This document shows, in pieces, positions 42,925 through 52,216 of a DNA stretch of 64,000 bases. Source of the stretch: Simiduia curdlanivorans (lineage in GTDB: Bacteria > Pseudomonadota > Gammaproteobacteria > Pseudomonadales > Cellvibrionaceae). Where the stretch lies: NCBI RefSeq assembly GCF_030409605.1, contig NZ_JAUFQG010000006.1, positions 558,001 through 622,000 on the forward strand. Reading direction: 5' to 3'. The position numbers and the translations under genes are program-made. The notes below the pieces were generated by a model. It saw nothing but the letters and a program-made list of their open reading frames with translations. It was not told the DNA's origin and did no database searches. Position 1 is the first letter of the stretch. Each line of letters starts with the position of its first letter.

Positions 42925-43361
42925 AAGTGGCCGTTAACCTCGCGCGCTTCAAACATCGAGCGCCGCTCCGCCTTTGGTGCAGGCTTTACCTCTGGCAACT
43001 GATGCTCGATGGGCGCCAAGGACATTTGATCAGCGCTTAAGCTGGCGCGCATAAATGAGGGTTTCTGCCGCCTAGCCAACTCGCCTTCCAGCCGCACCAA
43101 TTGATTTTTTTCAATTCTGCAGAGCCCGCCAATGGCTTCAATCGCTCGCACATAGGCGCGCGCTTGCGGCTCCGTTAGGCCTGACTTGAGCACCACCACA
43201 CGGCCGCTGAAAAAGCGTTTTAGCTGCTCGTTTGAACGCAGTTTGAACAACTTGGCAAAGCCTTGCGCCAAATCGCTGCGCTCGACGCCATGGTTAGCCT
43301 GACCCCAAAAAACCACTTTGAAGTCTGTTGGAGAGGAAGGTAGGGAAAAATCTATTGTCAT
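42921..43361 (-). CDS. Conserved hypothetical protein
   Basis: 146 residues from ATG 43361 (MTIDFSLP); a start 45 bases upstream is possible. The N-terminal 80-90 residues form a small alpha/beta domain: KVVFWGQ, LAQGFAKLFKLRSNEQLKRFFSGRVVVLKSGL and AIGGLCRIE (written here in pieces). I recognise this as a domain found at the start of many uncharacterised proteobacterial proteins. The rest is low-complexity. No membrane segment. It overlaps the convergent nth end by four bases. Confidence 0.55.
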   Translation of the reverse strand: MTIDFSLPSSPTDFKVVFWGQANHGVERSDLAQGFAKLFKLRSNEQLKRFFSGRVVVLKSGLTEPQARAYVRAIEAIGGLCRIEKNQLVRLEGELARRQKPSFMRASLSADQMSLAPIEHQLPEVKPAPKAERRSMFEAREVNGHF

Positions 43362-43643
43362 ATTGTTGCAGCCACGTCCTGTGAACACCTCGAATACATT
43401 GGGCAAATACGGTTAAAACCTGCTCGGCACCACTGTAGGTGGCACTTTTTACGCGTTCATTAAGTGTATGTAAAGAATTGAGGCGCCATTAGACCAAGAA
43501 GATTTAATAATATGCCCAAAAGTTGGGTTTTTAGTGGCTTTTGATCTTAAAACCGCAATTTTGACCTTTTGCCGCGCCATGCACGCCCAGCACGAGTCTG
43601 GTAGACTTGCGCCCCAACATCAAAACACACTCTTTTAATTGCT

Positions 43644-43982
43644 ATGAATACGCTTTTTGGTATTAAAAATTGCGACACAGTCAAGAAAGCTCAAGCTTGG
43701 CTCAAGCAGCACGAGGTGGCCTACAGCTTCCACGACTTCCGCAGCGACGGACTCACCGATGCGCAGGTGCGAGGCTGGCACAAGGAGCTAGGCGATGAAC
43801 TTCTCAACCGCCGCAGCACCACCTGGAAGCAGCTAACCGACGCCCAAAAGCGCGAAGCTGAGGTAGACCCAGTGGCACTAATTCTAGCTAACCCCACGCT
43901 GATTAAACGCCCACTGCTCGATACGGGCGCGACTCGCTACGTCGGCTTCAAGCCAGCGCAATACGCGCAACTATTTCGCTAA
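43644..43982 (+). CDS. ArsC/Spx-family protein, YffB-like
   Basis: 112 residues, a thioredoxin-like fold of the ArsC/Spx/YffB family. GIKNCDTVKKAQAWL carries the single conserved Cys; YSFHDFRSDGL and IKRPLLD are typical. YffB-type proteins lack arsenate reductase activity in tests on relatives and have no settled role. The gene directly precedes dapD (38 bases), the arrangement also seen in pseudomonads. The upstream 282-base divergent region shows no gene. Confidence 0.85.
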   Translation: MNTLFGIKNCDTVKKAQAWLKQHEVAYSFHDFRSDGLTDAQVRGWHKELGDELLNRRSTTWKQLTDAQKREAEVDPVALILANPTLIKRPLLDTGATRYVGFKPAQYAQLFR

Positions 43983-44020
43983 TCATTATTTATTACAACC
44001 AACTTACACTAGGATTTTCA

Positions 44021-45037
44021 ATGACTCTGTATGCTCTGGGTTTCGGTGTCGGCACCCACAACAGCCAAGGCCAATGGCTTGAAGTTTTCTACCCAACACC
44101 GCGCGTTAAGGTTTCAGAAACACTGGCAAAAGCTGTGCACAGGGTACTGCCGGAGCTGGGCACACAAACCTTGAGTCAAACACAAGCGGCTGAGCTGGCC
44201 AAAGCCGTGGCCCAGGAAGATGCCTCACTGGCCGAATCTCTGAGTCAACTAAGCCAAAGCGAACGCCCCTTAGTTGCCGTGCTCCTAGGCGCAGACACAG
44301 CGCCAAGTTCAGTACCAGAAGCCTACTTAAAACTGCACCTATTGTCCCACCGCTTGGTAAAGCCACACCAAACAAAGCTCGATGGCATTTTCGGCGTCCT
44401 GCCAAATGTCGCGTGGACCAACCAAGGTGCTGTGGATTTAGCCGAGCTGCCGAGTCGACAGTTAGCCGCTCGCTGCAACGGCGAAACACTAGAAGTTGCT
44501 TGCGTCGACAAGTTCCCAAAAATGACCAATTACGTTGTGCCCGAAGGCGTGCGCATTGCCCACACTGCGCGGGTTCGCCTTGGCGCCTACTTAGGTGCGG
44601 GCACCACTATCATGCACGAAGGCTTTGTTAACTTTAATGCCGGCACCGAAGGGCCAGGCATGATTGAGGGTCGCATTTCGGCTGGCGTGTTTGTCGGTAA
44701 AGGTTCCGACTTGGGTGGCGGCTGCTCAACCATGGGCACCTTGTCTGGCGGCGGCAACATTGTTATTTCCGTGGGCGACAACTGCCTGCTGGGCGCGAAT
44801 GCAGGCATAGGAATTCCCTTGGGGGATCGCTGCACTGTCGAGTCTGGCCTTTATATTACCGCCGGCACCAAAGTGCATTTGCTCGACGACCAAGGTAACT
44901 TGGTGCGCGATGTAAAAGCGCGAGACTTAGCGGGTCAAACAGACCTACTGTTTCGCCGTAACTCACTCTCCGGTGCAGTTGAATGCAAGGCAAATAAAAC
45001 CGCTGTTGCACTCAATGAGGCATTGCACGCCAACTAG
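44021..45037 (+). CDS. dapD: Tetrahydrodipicolinate N-succinyltransferase, long form
   Basis: 338 residues, matching the long DapD type of pseudomonads rather than the 274-residue E. coli form. It succinylates tetrahydrodipicolinate in the lysine/diaminopimelate pathway. The left-handed beta-helix part includes MHEGFVNFNAGT, VGKGSDLGGGCSTMGTLSGG and LLGANAGIGIPLGDRC. Convergent with the hybrid kinase gene; the ends overlap by four bases. Confidence 0.94.
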   Translation: MTLYALGFGVGTHNSQGQWLEVFYPTPRVKVSETLAKAVHRVLPELGTQTLSQTQAAELAKAVAQEDASLAESLSQLSQSERPLVAVLLGADTAPSSVPEAYLKLHLLSHRLVKPHQTKLDGIFGVLPNVAWTNQGAVDLAELPSRQLAARCNGETLEVACVDKFPKMTNYVVPEGVRIAHTARVRLGAYLGAGTTIMHEGFVNFNAGTEGPGMIEGRISAGVFVGKGSDLGGGCSTMGTLSGGGNIVISVGDNCLLGANAGIGIPLGDRCTVESGLYITAGTKVHLLDDQGNLVRDVKARDLAGQTDLLFRRNSLSGAVECKANKTAVALNEALHAN

Positions 45038-48003
45038 TTCTGAATGCGACAGAGCTTGTCGATAGCCTCGGCTAGCTCGTCTAGCGCCAACTGAAGTAAA
45101 CGCCCTTGGGCTAGGAGCTGCGCGCCATCGCGCGGTTCCGCGCTGTCGGCAAGGAGTGATTCCAATGCCTGAGATTCTTCATAGACTTTTTTAGCGCTAA
45201 GATTTCCCGCGACGCCCTTGACTTGATGCACGAGTGCTTTGGCATCGGCAAAGCCCTGCTGCGCAATCAAATCGATACATTGCTGGCCTACCGTTTGGTA
45301 TTGGGTAATAAAACTTAGCAGTAACTCTTGGTAGCGATCTTTACGCCCACGCAAACGCAATACGCCCTCATCTACATCCAGTGTCGATGCATGCAACGCC
45401 ACTACCCTGTCATTTTCATTACTCGAATCACCGCTATTAATCGAATAATGTTCCGGCGTTTCAGGCCTGTGCGGTGCCCTAACTCGCTCCGGTAAAAAAC
45501 GCCTCAGTGCGGCAACCAAAGCCCTAACATCAATGGGTTTTGCCACATGGGCATTCATGCCAGCCCGTTGACTCGCCTGCCTGTCTTCGCTCATGGCATT
45601 GGCGGTTAAGCCAATAATCGGTAGCTGGGTGTCACTAAACGTCTCGCGTATTTTTTGGGTGGCGGTGTAGCCGTCCATAACCGGCATTTGAATATCCATT
45701 AGCACCAGCGCAAAGTCCCGAGCCAAAACTTTCTGTACCGCCTCGGCTCCATTGCAGGCGGTAACAATGTCCAGATTAAAGGGCGCCAATATCTCAGAGG
45801 CGACCTGTAAATTCACCTCGTTATCCTCCACAAGCAAAAGCTTCGCACCTTGAAAATCGGGCACGTAATCAACCACGCTGGCTGCCGCTCGCTCAATAAC
45901 ATCCTCAGCGCTAGCACTGCCCACGTTTACGCTAAATTCAAACCGACTACCCTGCCCCAACACACTGGAAACCTTGACCTCCCCGCCCATCATTTCAACC
46001 AGTCGCCGACTAATGGTAAGACCTAAACCCGTGCCGCCATATTGTCTGGCAACGCCTGCATCGACCTGCTCGAAAGCGACGAATAACTGCGCCATTTGCG
46101 CTTCGCTTAAACCCACACCGGTATCCACAACGGCAAAACGTAATATATGCCGCTCGCCCATATCGACACTCATCCGAACCTCTAAAGTTACTGAGCCCGT
46201 ATGGGTGAACTTAATGGCATTGCCGATCAAATTCACCAATATTTGATGTAAGCGCAGCGCGTCAGATTTTATGAAAGATGGCGTGTTAGGCAAGATTGTT
46301 CGATTAAACATCAAATGTTTCTGTTTCGATTTCATTTCGAATATGGAGCAAACATTATCCAGAAAAACCCGTAAGTCGAAAGCCTTTTCCTCTAACGTTA
46401 ATTTACCGGCTTCAATTTTTGAAAAATCTAAAATGTCGTTAACAATGCCAAGCAAATTTTCCGCAGAAAAATGTATTTTAGTGAGATAATCTAATTGCTT
46501 TGTATCTAATGATGTCGCCAGCGCCAGCTGGCTGAAGCCCAAAATGGCATTCATAGGGGTGCGAATTTCATGGCTCATGTTCGCCAGAAACCGGCTTTTT
46601 ACCGATGCGGCCTGCTCGGCTTTATTACGAGATGCTTCTAGTTCAACTTGCGCCATTTTTAACTCTGTAACGTCAGTTGAAACCGTTACCAGTTTATCGA
46701 CTTTGCCACTCTCATCAAAAACGGGTGTCACATTGGCTATAAATGAGCGTCTACCACCTCGCTCAATGGGTACCGAATACTCTTCTGTTACTGGTAATCC
46801 TGTTGCCACTATTTGATCGCAGATCGCTGCCACAAGATCACCTTTTGGACCTTTAATGACTTCTTTTACATGCTTACCCACGACGTCCTTAGCCTTCAAC
46901 CCCATGGTCGCTTCAAAGTAACCGTTAATGCGAAGAAAGCAGTAATGTCGATCGACAATGGTAATCATGGCATTGGAACTGTCTAAAATTTCCTGCATCA
47001 ACTGGCGCTCTTTATGGGCGAGGGCCTCCATACGCCGCCGCACCGTAATATCTTCGTAGCTTCTGAATACCCCAATCACCGAGTCGCTATCGTCGCGCAG
47101 TGGCGCTGCATGACTTTTGATAAACCGCGTCCCCGCGGCATTCGGTAACTCAGTTTCTTTATCGACCAGCGTTTTGCGCTGGTGCAGAATGTCTTGGTCT
47201 TCGGCAATCGTGATGGCAACATCATCGCTCCATGCCAACTCCATATCGGTTTTACCAATGACATTTTCAGGGTTTGGCTCTTGCACAAGGTCGGCAAACT
47301 TTTGGTTGCAACCTAAATAAATACCGGCGCTGTCTTTCCAGCAAAGCGCAACCTGGGCGGTATCCAAAACTTGCTGCAACCTCAACTTAAGATCATTAGC
47401 CGATTGCTCGACCTGTCGACTTACCTTTTGTTGCAACTCCACCGGCTCATTTAATGGCGCATTCATTGCCGCAATAGCGCTAGGGTCCATATTGCGCTCG
47501 CTAATTTCTTCGAAACGGCCAAAGACAATCGATGCGCCACCCTGTCGATCCCACGCTAACGCCTTACCGGTCGCCTGCAACCAAAGCTTCACGCCTGCGC
47601 TAGCTTGCCCCCTAAACTCAACCGTTACCGGCTGTTGCCTCGCCACAAACGCCTTGGCAAACTGGCTCAATCGGACCCGATCATCGCTGTCTAGCAAGGC
47701 CATCAGGTCATCCAGCGACCGCTCGACCCAATGCCCTTCGAAACCCAAGTTAGTTAGGTTAGAGCCCACTAAACACAGGTGCCTGTTGGCCACATGCCAA
47801 AGCCAGTAGCCCGACACACGGGTACCAGGCCCTTCTACGGAGAAAAATTGTAAAAACCTCAGCAGCCAACGCCCTGCGCTGAAGCGTAACGAAGCCCACA
47901 GCCACAGCTGCGGCCAGCGAACCAAGGCGCCGACGAGGAGCGCAATTGAAACCAACGCCGCGAGTAGAAAACAGCCGAGCAGACTTAGCCACATAACAAT
48001 CAA
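45034..48003 (-). CDS. Hybrid sensor histidine kinase with PAS, receiver and Hpt domains
   Basis: 989 residues. One N-terminal membrane segment pair (about 4-28), then about three PAS-like modules (about 60-170, 205-325, 330-455; FRSYEDITVRRRMEAL and VSTDVTELKMAQVELEA end the last two). HisKA with the phospho-His in FLANMSHEIRTPMNAIL, HATPase with NLIGNAIKFTHTG and YGGTGLGLTISRRLVEMMGG, a receiver with the Asp in LVLMDIQMPVMDGY, and a C-terminal Hpt with ALVHQVKGVAGNLSA. The full phosphorelay is intact, ArcB/BarA style. The output regulator and the signal are unknown. Divergent from dapE, with two TAAAATAC copies in the shared 91-base promoter region. Confidence 0.92.
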   Translation of the reverse strand: MIVMWLSLLGCFLLAALVSIALLVGALVRWPQLWLWASLRFSAGRWLLRFLQFFSVEGPGTRVSGYWLWHVANRHLCLVGSNLTNLGFEGHWVERSLDDLMALLDSDDRVRLSQFAKAFVARQQPVTVEFRGQASAGVKLWLQATGKALAWDRQGGASIVFGRFEEISERNMDPSAIAAMNAPLNEPVELQQKVSRQVEQSANDLKLRLQQVLDTAQVALCWKDSAGIYLGCNQKFADLVQEPNPENVIGKTDMELAWSDDVAITIAEDQDILHQRKTLVDKETELPNAAGTRFIKSHAAPLRDDSDSVIGVFRSYEDITVRRRMEALAHKERQLMQEILDSSNAMITIVDRHYCFLRINGYFEATMGLKAKDVVGKHVKEVIKGPKGDLVAAICDQIVATGLPVTEEYSVPIERGGRRSFIANVTPVFDESGKVDKLVTVSTDVTELKMAQVELEASRNKAEQAASVKSRFLANMSHEIRTPMNAILGFSQLALATSLDTKQLDYLTKIHFSAENLLGIVNDILDFSKIEAGKLTLEEKAFDLRVFLDNVCSIFEMKSKQKHLMFNRTILPNTPSFIKSDALRLHQILVNLIGNAIKFTHTGSVTLEVRMSVDMGERHILRFAVVDTGVGLSEAQMAQLFVAFEQVDAGVARQYGGTGLGLTISRRLVEMMGGEVKVSSVLGQGSRFEFSVNVGSASAEDVIERAAASVVDYVPDFQGAKLLLVEDNEVNLQVASEILAPFNLDIVTACNGAEAVQKVLARDFALVLMDIQMPVMDGYTATQKIRETFSDTQLPIIGLTANAMSEDRQASQRAGMNAHVAKPIDVRALVAALRRFLPERVRAPHRPETPEHYSINSGDSSNENDRVVALHASTLDVDEGVLRLRGRKDRYQELLLSFITQYQTVGQQCIDLIAQQGFADAKALVHQVKGVAGNLSAKKVYEESQALESLLADSAEPRDGAQLLAQGRLLQLALDELAEAIDKLCRIQN

Positions 48004-48094
48004 TCACTAAAAAACTTAAATTGAGTGTAGCTGGTTGCGGTAAAATACTGAGTTTTTGCTAAAATACGCGACTTTTTGCCACAGGATGTAAACC

Positions 48095-49228
48095 ATGACC
48101 TCTGCAACCCTACAACTCGCCTGCGCGTTAATTGAGCGGCCTTCGGTAACGCCACTGGATGACGGTTGTCAGGACATGATGATCGCCCGCTTACAGGCCA
48201 TCGGTTTTACAATTGAGCGCCTACGCTTCGAAGATGTCGATAATTTCTGGGCGGAGAGAGGTGAGTCCGGCCCGTTAATGGCTTTTGCCGGACACACAGA
48301 CGTGGTACCAACTGGCCCAGTATCGCAATGGCGCTTCCCGCCCTTTCAACCCACCATTGACGATGGCATGTTATACGGCCGCGGTGCCGCCGATATGAAA
48401 GGCAGCCTGGCCGCCATGGTTACCGCCTGCGAAGAATTTGTGGCGAAACACCCAAATCACCCGGGGCGCATAGGCTTTCTGATTACCAGTGACGAAGAGG
48501 GCCCAGCGGTTAACGGCACGGTAAAAGTGGTCGAATGGCTACAAGCGCAAAATAAACATATCGACTGCTGCTTAGTTGGCGAGCCGTCGAGCACAGAGCA
48601 AGTTGGCGACGTGATCAAAAATGGTCGGCGCGGCTCACTGGGCGCGAAGTTGACAATTAAAGGCATTCAAGGCCACGTCGCCTACCCGCATTTGGCCGAA
48701 AACCCCATTCACGCTTTCGCCCCCGCCTTAACGGAATTGGCCGCCGAAATTTGGGACGGCGGCAACGCGTTTTTTCCGGCCACCAGTTTTCAAGTATCCA
48801 ACATTAACAGCGGCACTGGCGCAACCAACGTCATTCCCGGGGAACTCGAACTGCTGTGTAATTTTCGCTTTTCCACCGAGGTAACAGAAGAGCAACTGCG
48901 CGAGCGCACGGAAGCGATATTGCTGAAGCACGGCTTGAACTACCAAGTGCAGTGGAATTTATCTGGCCAACCATTTTTAACCAGCCAAGGCGAACTGGTA
49001 GACGCGATTGTTGGCGCTATTGCCGATGTGGAAGGTCGCAGCACCGAATTATCGACGGCGGGCGGCACCAGCGATGGTCGCTTCATTGCCCCCACCGGAT
49101 CGCAGGTGGTTGAGCTCGGCCCCGTCAATGCCACCATCCATAAAGTAGATGAGTGTGTAAAAGTCGATGACTTGGATAAATTGCACAAAATTTACGTGCG
49201 CACCCTAGAGCGCTTACTCTTAAGATAA
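48095..49228 (+). CDS. dapE: Succinyl-diaminopimelate desuccinylase
   Basis: 377 residues, M20 zinc peptidase family. It releases LL-diaminopimelate. Metal ligands occur in FAGHTDVVPTG (His, Asp), GRGAADMKGSLAAMV, SDEEGPAVNGT (Glu pair) and the C-terminal GPVNATIHKVDE (His). AGGA precedes the ATG. With dapC and dapD in the same window, it completes the succinylase branch apart from the aldolase, reductase and epimerase steps. Confidence 0.96.
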   Translation: MTSATLQLACALIERPSVTPLDDGCQDMMIARLQAIGFTIERLRFEDVDNFWAERGESGPLMAFAGHTDVVPTGPVSQWRFPPFQPTIDDGMLYGRGAADMKGSLAAMVTACEEFVAKHPNHPGRIGFLITSDEEGPAVNGTVKVVEWLQAQNKHIDCCLVGEPSSTEQVGDVIKNGRRGSLGAKLTIKGIQGHVAYPHLAENPIHAFAPALTELAAEIWDGGNAFFPATSFQVSNINSGTGATNVIPGELELLCNFRFSTEVTEEQLRERTEAILLKHGLNYQVQWNLSGQPFLTSQGELVDAIVGAIADVEGRSTELSTAGGTSDGRFIAPTGSQVVELGPVNATIHKVDECVKVDDLDKLHKIYVRTLERLLLR

Positions 49229-49321
49229 ATCTTGGAGCTATTCAAATTTGGCGAAGGCGAAAACCGGGAAGGTACAAGTTTTTAATAGGGTCAATTTTTT
49301 CTAGCGATTAAAACTAATCAC

Positions 49322-49347
49322 CCTCGCCTCAGGCTTATGAGGCGAGG
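49322..49347. terminator. Shared terminator-like hairpin
   Basis: CCTCGCCTCA-GGCTTA-TGAGGCGAGG, a perfect 10-bp GC-rich stem with a 6-nt loop, between convergent dapE and the DUF2855 gene. T-tract weak on both strands. Confidence 0.6.
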
Positions 49348-49393
49348 TGTAGTATCAACTTTCTCGCTAACGTTTAACGGCCAAACCCTACAG

Positions 49394-50515
49394 TCAACTC
49401 AAGGCATCTTTCGAAAAAGCTAAAATATAGCCCTTATCAGGCGACTGTTTACCGGCTAGGACACGCTGGTAAACAGCTTCAATTTCCTTATTTCCTACAT
49501 AGGTTTCAATATTTAACCAAGCGCGGGAAAAGATTTCAAATTGCGACCAAGCACTCGCCAAGCGTTGATAAAAGCCAGCCGTAGACCACTGACGCAAACG
49601 CTTCTCCGCCTGAGTGGGCGCAAAAAACAATTCTGGTTTCGGCACAATACTCAGCGGCTCCAAGCCCTGACGGTTATCCCAATGAGACACGCCCACCAAG
49701 CTAACATAGGTGAGCTTATCAGCAAGATGCTGCGCTACATCCGACAAAAGCTGACCATTGCCGGCAAAATCTATTACCGCGCTAGCGGCCTTAGGGTTTA
49801 ACTCCGCCAACTCTTGATAACTCTGCACTTGGTCATAACAGCCAAGGCTTTCCACAAAGGCCTTATTGGCACTGGACGTTAAGCCTACGAGATGGGTTCG
49901 CTTTTCTTGCACCAACTTACCCGCCTGCAGCAACAATGCGGTGCCAATCGCGGTTTTACTCGACGCACTGGTTAACACTAATTGCTCGGCGCCGAAGTTG
50001 TCATTTTCATCAAAAAAGTCAGCTAATAAAAAAGACGTGGTAAATAATGGCCGCATTAGCATCTGCAAGCCTTCGGCGTCGGCTCGATATAACGGGTCTG
50101 TTTCGGTATTGGTATATTGGTTATAGATTTTCGGCAGCGATTTTCGATGGTGAGTCGCGTCGACAAAACCGTGCACTGAAATATTCGCAGGCTCCACCAC
50201 CAAATGCGAGGCCATCGGATAGTAGCCATAAAAGCGCTCGCCTACATGAACACTCGCACAGCAGGAGGCCAAAACATCGGCAAAGCCCCATACGGGAATA
50301 ATCCCCTTAGCTACATCGCCAGAAGGAAAAAAATTCCAGTAGCGTAACGTTTCACCCAAGGTTGCATAGGTCACATTGTTTGCGGTAAAACTAAAACAAT
50401 CAATCGCCAGCAGCACCTGCCCAGCCAAAAGTGGCTGATCGACCTTCATTACTTGGGCGGAGATGTCTTGCAATGTTGCTTTAGAGACTTCAAATCGCGT
50501 TTGCGTAATATCCAT
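49394..50515 (-). CDS. DUF2855-family protein
   Basis: 373 residues. I recognise the DUF2855 family: an MDR/zinc-dehydrogenase-like protein (VLLAIDCFSFTANNVTYATLG near the N-terminus, a Rossmann-like half with LTSASSKTAIGTALLL and VIDFAGNG). The zinc ligands of alcohol dehydrogenases are not evident. Function unknown. It is third in a minus-strand operon with tetR and a haloalkane dehalogenase, 10 bases after the latter, so it may process the alcohol or aldehyde product; that is inference. Confidence 0.75.
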   Translation of the reverse strand: MDITQTRFEVSKATLQDISAQVMKVDQPLLAGQVLLAIDCFSFTANNVTYATLGETLRYWNFFPSGDVAKGIIPVWGFADVLASCCASVHVGERFYGYYPMASHLVVEPANISVHGFVDATHHRKSLPKIYNQYTNTETDPLYRADAEGLQMLMRPLFTTSFLLADFFDENDNFGAEQLVLTSASSKTAIGTALLLQAGKLVQEKRTHLVGLTSSANKAFVESLGCYDQVQSYQELAELNPKAASAVIDFAGNGQLLSDVAQHLADKLTYVSLVGVSHWDNRQGLEPLSIVPKPELFFAPTQAEKRLRQWSTAGFYQRLASAWSQFEIFSRAWLNIETYVGNKEIEAVYQRVLAGKQSPDKGYILAFSKDALS

Positions 50516-50525
50516 GGGTACTGTC

Positions 50526-51449
50526 CTAAGCGCTAGACTGTGTAGATGTGTTTTTTACAAATTCAATAATGAGATCGGCCAATGTCTGGCTTTTATCTTC
50601 CTGTAAAAAATGACCGGCCTCAGCAACAATGGGATGTTGCAACCCTTGGGTACCAGGGATTAACTTTTGCAGAATCTTTTCCGCGCCAGCCGTAATCGGG
50701 TCTTTATCGCTAAAAGCCGTCAAGAAAGGCTTTTGCCATTGGCGCAATTGCTGCCAAGCCGCACGATTAGCCTGTGCCTCTGGGTCTGATGGCGTAACCG
50801 GTACGAGCTGCGGAAATATGCGCGCCCCCGCCTTATAGCGCTCGTCCGGGTAAGGCGCGTTGTACGCAGCAATAACCTCCGCGCTCAAATTCGTTACGGC
50901 GCCGCGATTCACAATATCGCCAACAGGTAAAACCGGCACGGTTTGAGCGTATTGTTGCCATTGTTCAAAGGCTTGCCCCGGCGCGAAATCACCGGTGGGC
51001 AACATAGTGTTGGCCGCCACCACGCGAGCAAACAAATGGCCCAGTTCAGCCACTAAGCGCAAACCAATAAGGCCACCCCAGTCTTGGCAAAACAGCGTGA
51101 TATTTTTCGCCTCAACTTGGGTTAACCAATCTTTCATCCACGTAACATGACGGGCATAAGTATAATCACGGGTGTTAATCGGCTTATCCGATCGACCAAA
51201 ACCAATCAGGTCTGGCGCCAGAACGCGAAACCCAGCAGCCACCAACAGGGGAATCATATGCCGATAGAGAAAACTCCAGGTCGGCTCGCCGTGCAGCAAC
51301 AATATAACGGGCGCGTTCACATCGCCCTCATCCACATAGTGCAACCTTAGTTGCCCGCCTTCGGTATCGGCCACCTGAAGATAGTTTGGTGTAAAGCTGT
51401 AGCCCGGCAACTTGTCAAAACAAGCATCCGGTGTGCGCAAAAATTCCAT
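50526..51449 (-). CDS. dhmA: Haloalkane dehalogenase (HLD-I type, DhlA-like)
   Basis: 307 residues, alpha/beta hydrolase. It hydrolyses carbon-halogen bonds to alcohol and halide. The nucleophile is Asp123 in FCQDWGGLIGLR, followed by halide-binding Trp124; the oxyanion region is HGEPTWSFLYR (53-63); the acid is Asp250 (SDKDPIT) and the base His280 (AGHFLQED), the layout of DhlA-type enzymes. AGGGAGTAGGG-like sequence precedes the ATG. It lies in an operon behind a TetR regulator and ahead of a DUF2855 gene. The natural substrate is unknown. Confidence 0.85.
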   Translation of the reverse strand: MEFLRTPDACFDKLPGYSFTPNYLQVADTEGGQLRLHYVDEGDVNAPVILLLHGEPTWSFLYRHMIPLLVAAGFRVLAPDLIGFGRSDKPINTRDYTYARHVTWMKDWLTQVEAKNITLFCQDWGGLIGLRLVAELGHLFARVVAANTMLPTGDFAPGQAFEQWQQYAQTVPVLPVGDIVNRGAVTNLSAEVIAAYNAPYPDERYKAGARIFPQLVPVTPSDPEAQANRAAWQQLRQWQKPFLTAFSDKDPITAGAEKILQKLIPGTQGLQHPIVAEAGHFLQEDKSQTLADLIIEFVKNTSTQSSA

Positions 51450-51492
51450 GCCCTACTCCCTGTAAATTATTATTGTTAAGGTTTTTCTGTTT

Positions 51493-52077
51493 TTAGTTGG
51501 CTCGCAACAACTGGCGCACCGAGGCCATTGCCTCCGCAAGCCATTCACTAGCGCGCGCCACTTTACAATTGACCAGCATACCGCTGAGCAAAAGACCCAG
51601 CTGCTTAGCGCGCACAGCACTATCTACTGTCGCTGATATTAACCCCTGCTGTTGCGCGCGCACTAAGGCTTGCGCTAAACCCTGTTCAGCACAACGCAAA
51701 CCCTGCGCGACCTTCGCTTTAGCTTGAGCATGAACGGCGCCCAATTCGGTGCCGCTGTTAATCAGCAAGCAACCAAAGGATAAAGCTGGCGATTGCGGTA
51801 AAAAACACTCGCGAAAATACGCCTCAATGCCGCGCAGCGGGTCGCCACGCAATAAATGGCGCTGCACCCGTGGCTGCACCACCTGAGCGATATACAGATC
51901 GAGCGCATTTAAAAACAACGCCTCTTTCGACTCGAAACAATGATAGAGGCTACTGGTCTTTAGGCCCGTTGCCTGCTCCAAATCTTTCATGCTGCTGGCG
52001 CCAAAGCCTCGCTGCCAGAAGCAATGCATGGCGGCCTGTAAGGCGCGCTCCTGATCGAAGGATTTTGGTCTAGGCAT
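51493..52077 (-). CDS. TetR/AcrR-family transcriptional regulator
   Basis: 194 residues. The N-terminal HTH is clear: FDQERALQAAMHCFWQRGF, ASSMKDLEQATGLKTSSLYH, FESKEALF. The C-terminal ligand domain is of the group with FGCLLINSGTELG, often seen beside oxidoreductases and hydrolases. It is first in the operon with the dehalogenase and DUF2855 genes (43-base gap) and likely controls it; no clear palindromic operator was found in the 139-base region shared with hemN. Confidence 0.85.
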   Translation of the reverse strand: MPRPKSFDQERALQAAMHCFWQRGFGASSMKDLEQATGLKTSSLYHCFESKEALFLNALDLYIAQVVQPRVQRHLLRGDPLRGIEAYFRECFLPQSPALSFGCLLINSGTELGAVHAQAKAKVAQGLRCAEQGLAQALVRAQQQGLISATVDSAVRAKQLGLLLSGMLVNCKVARASEWLAEAMASVRQLLRAN

Positions 52078-52141
52078 AGGTGCTCAAAACAATACTGTAG
52101 CGATCACTCTAAAACAAAATAACCGGCCAAACAACCACTCC

Positions 52142-52155
52142 TTGACCCATGTCAT
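52142..52155 (+). promoter_or_regulatory. Anr/FNR-type box upstream of hemN
   Basis: TTGAC-CCAT-GTCAT differs at one base from a symmetric TTGAC-N4-GTCAA box. TAAGAT at 52178-52183 serves as -10, predicting a start near 52190, which puts the box centre at -41.5, the class II FNR position. hemN genes are activated by Anr/FNR in pseudomonads and enterics. Confidence 0.65.
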
Positions 52156-52216
52156 GTAAGCAGGCAAAGGGCTGGCTTAAGATAGCGCCACATTCACCAT
52201 TGTATTTACCTCGCTC

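Noticed and set aside
43644..43982. Arsenate reductase
   Set aside because: Belongs to the YffB/Spx branch beside dapD, with no arsenic resistance genes nearby.
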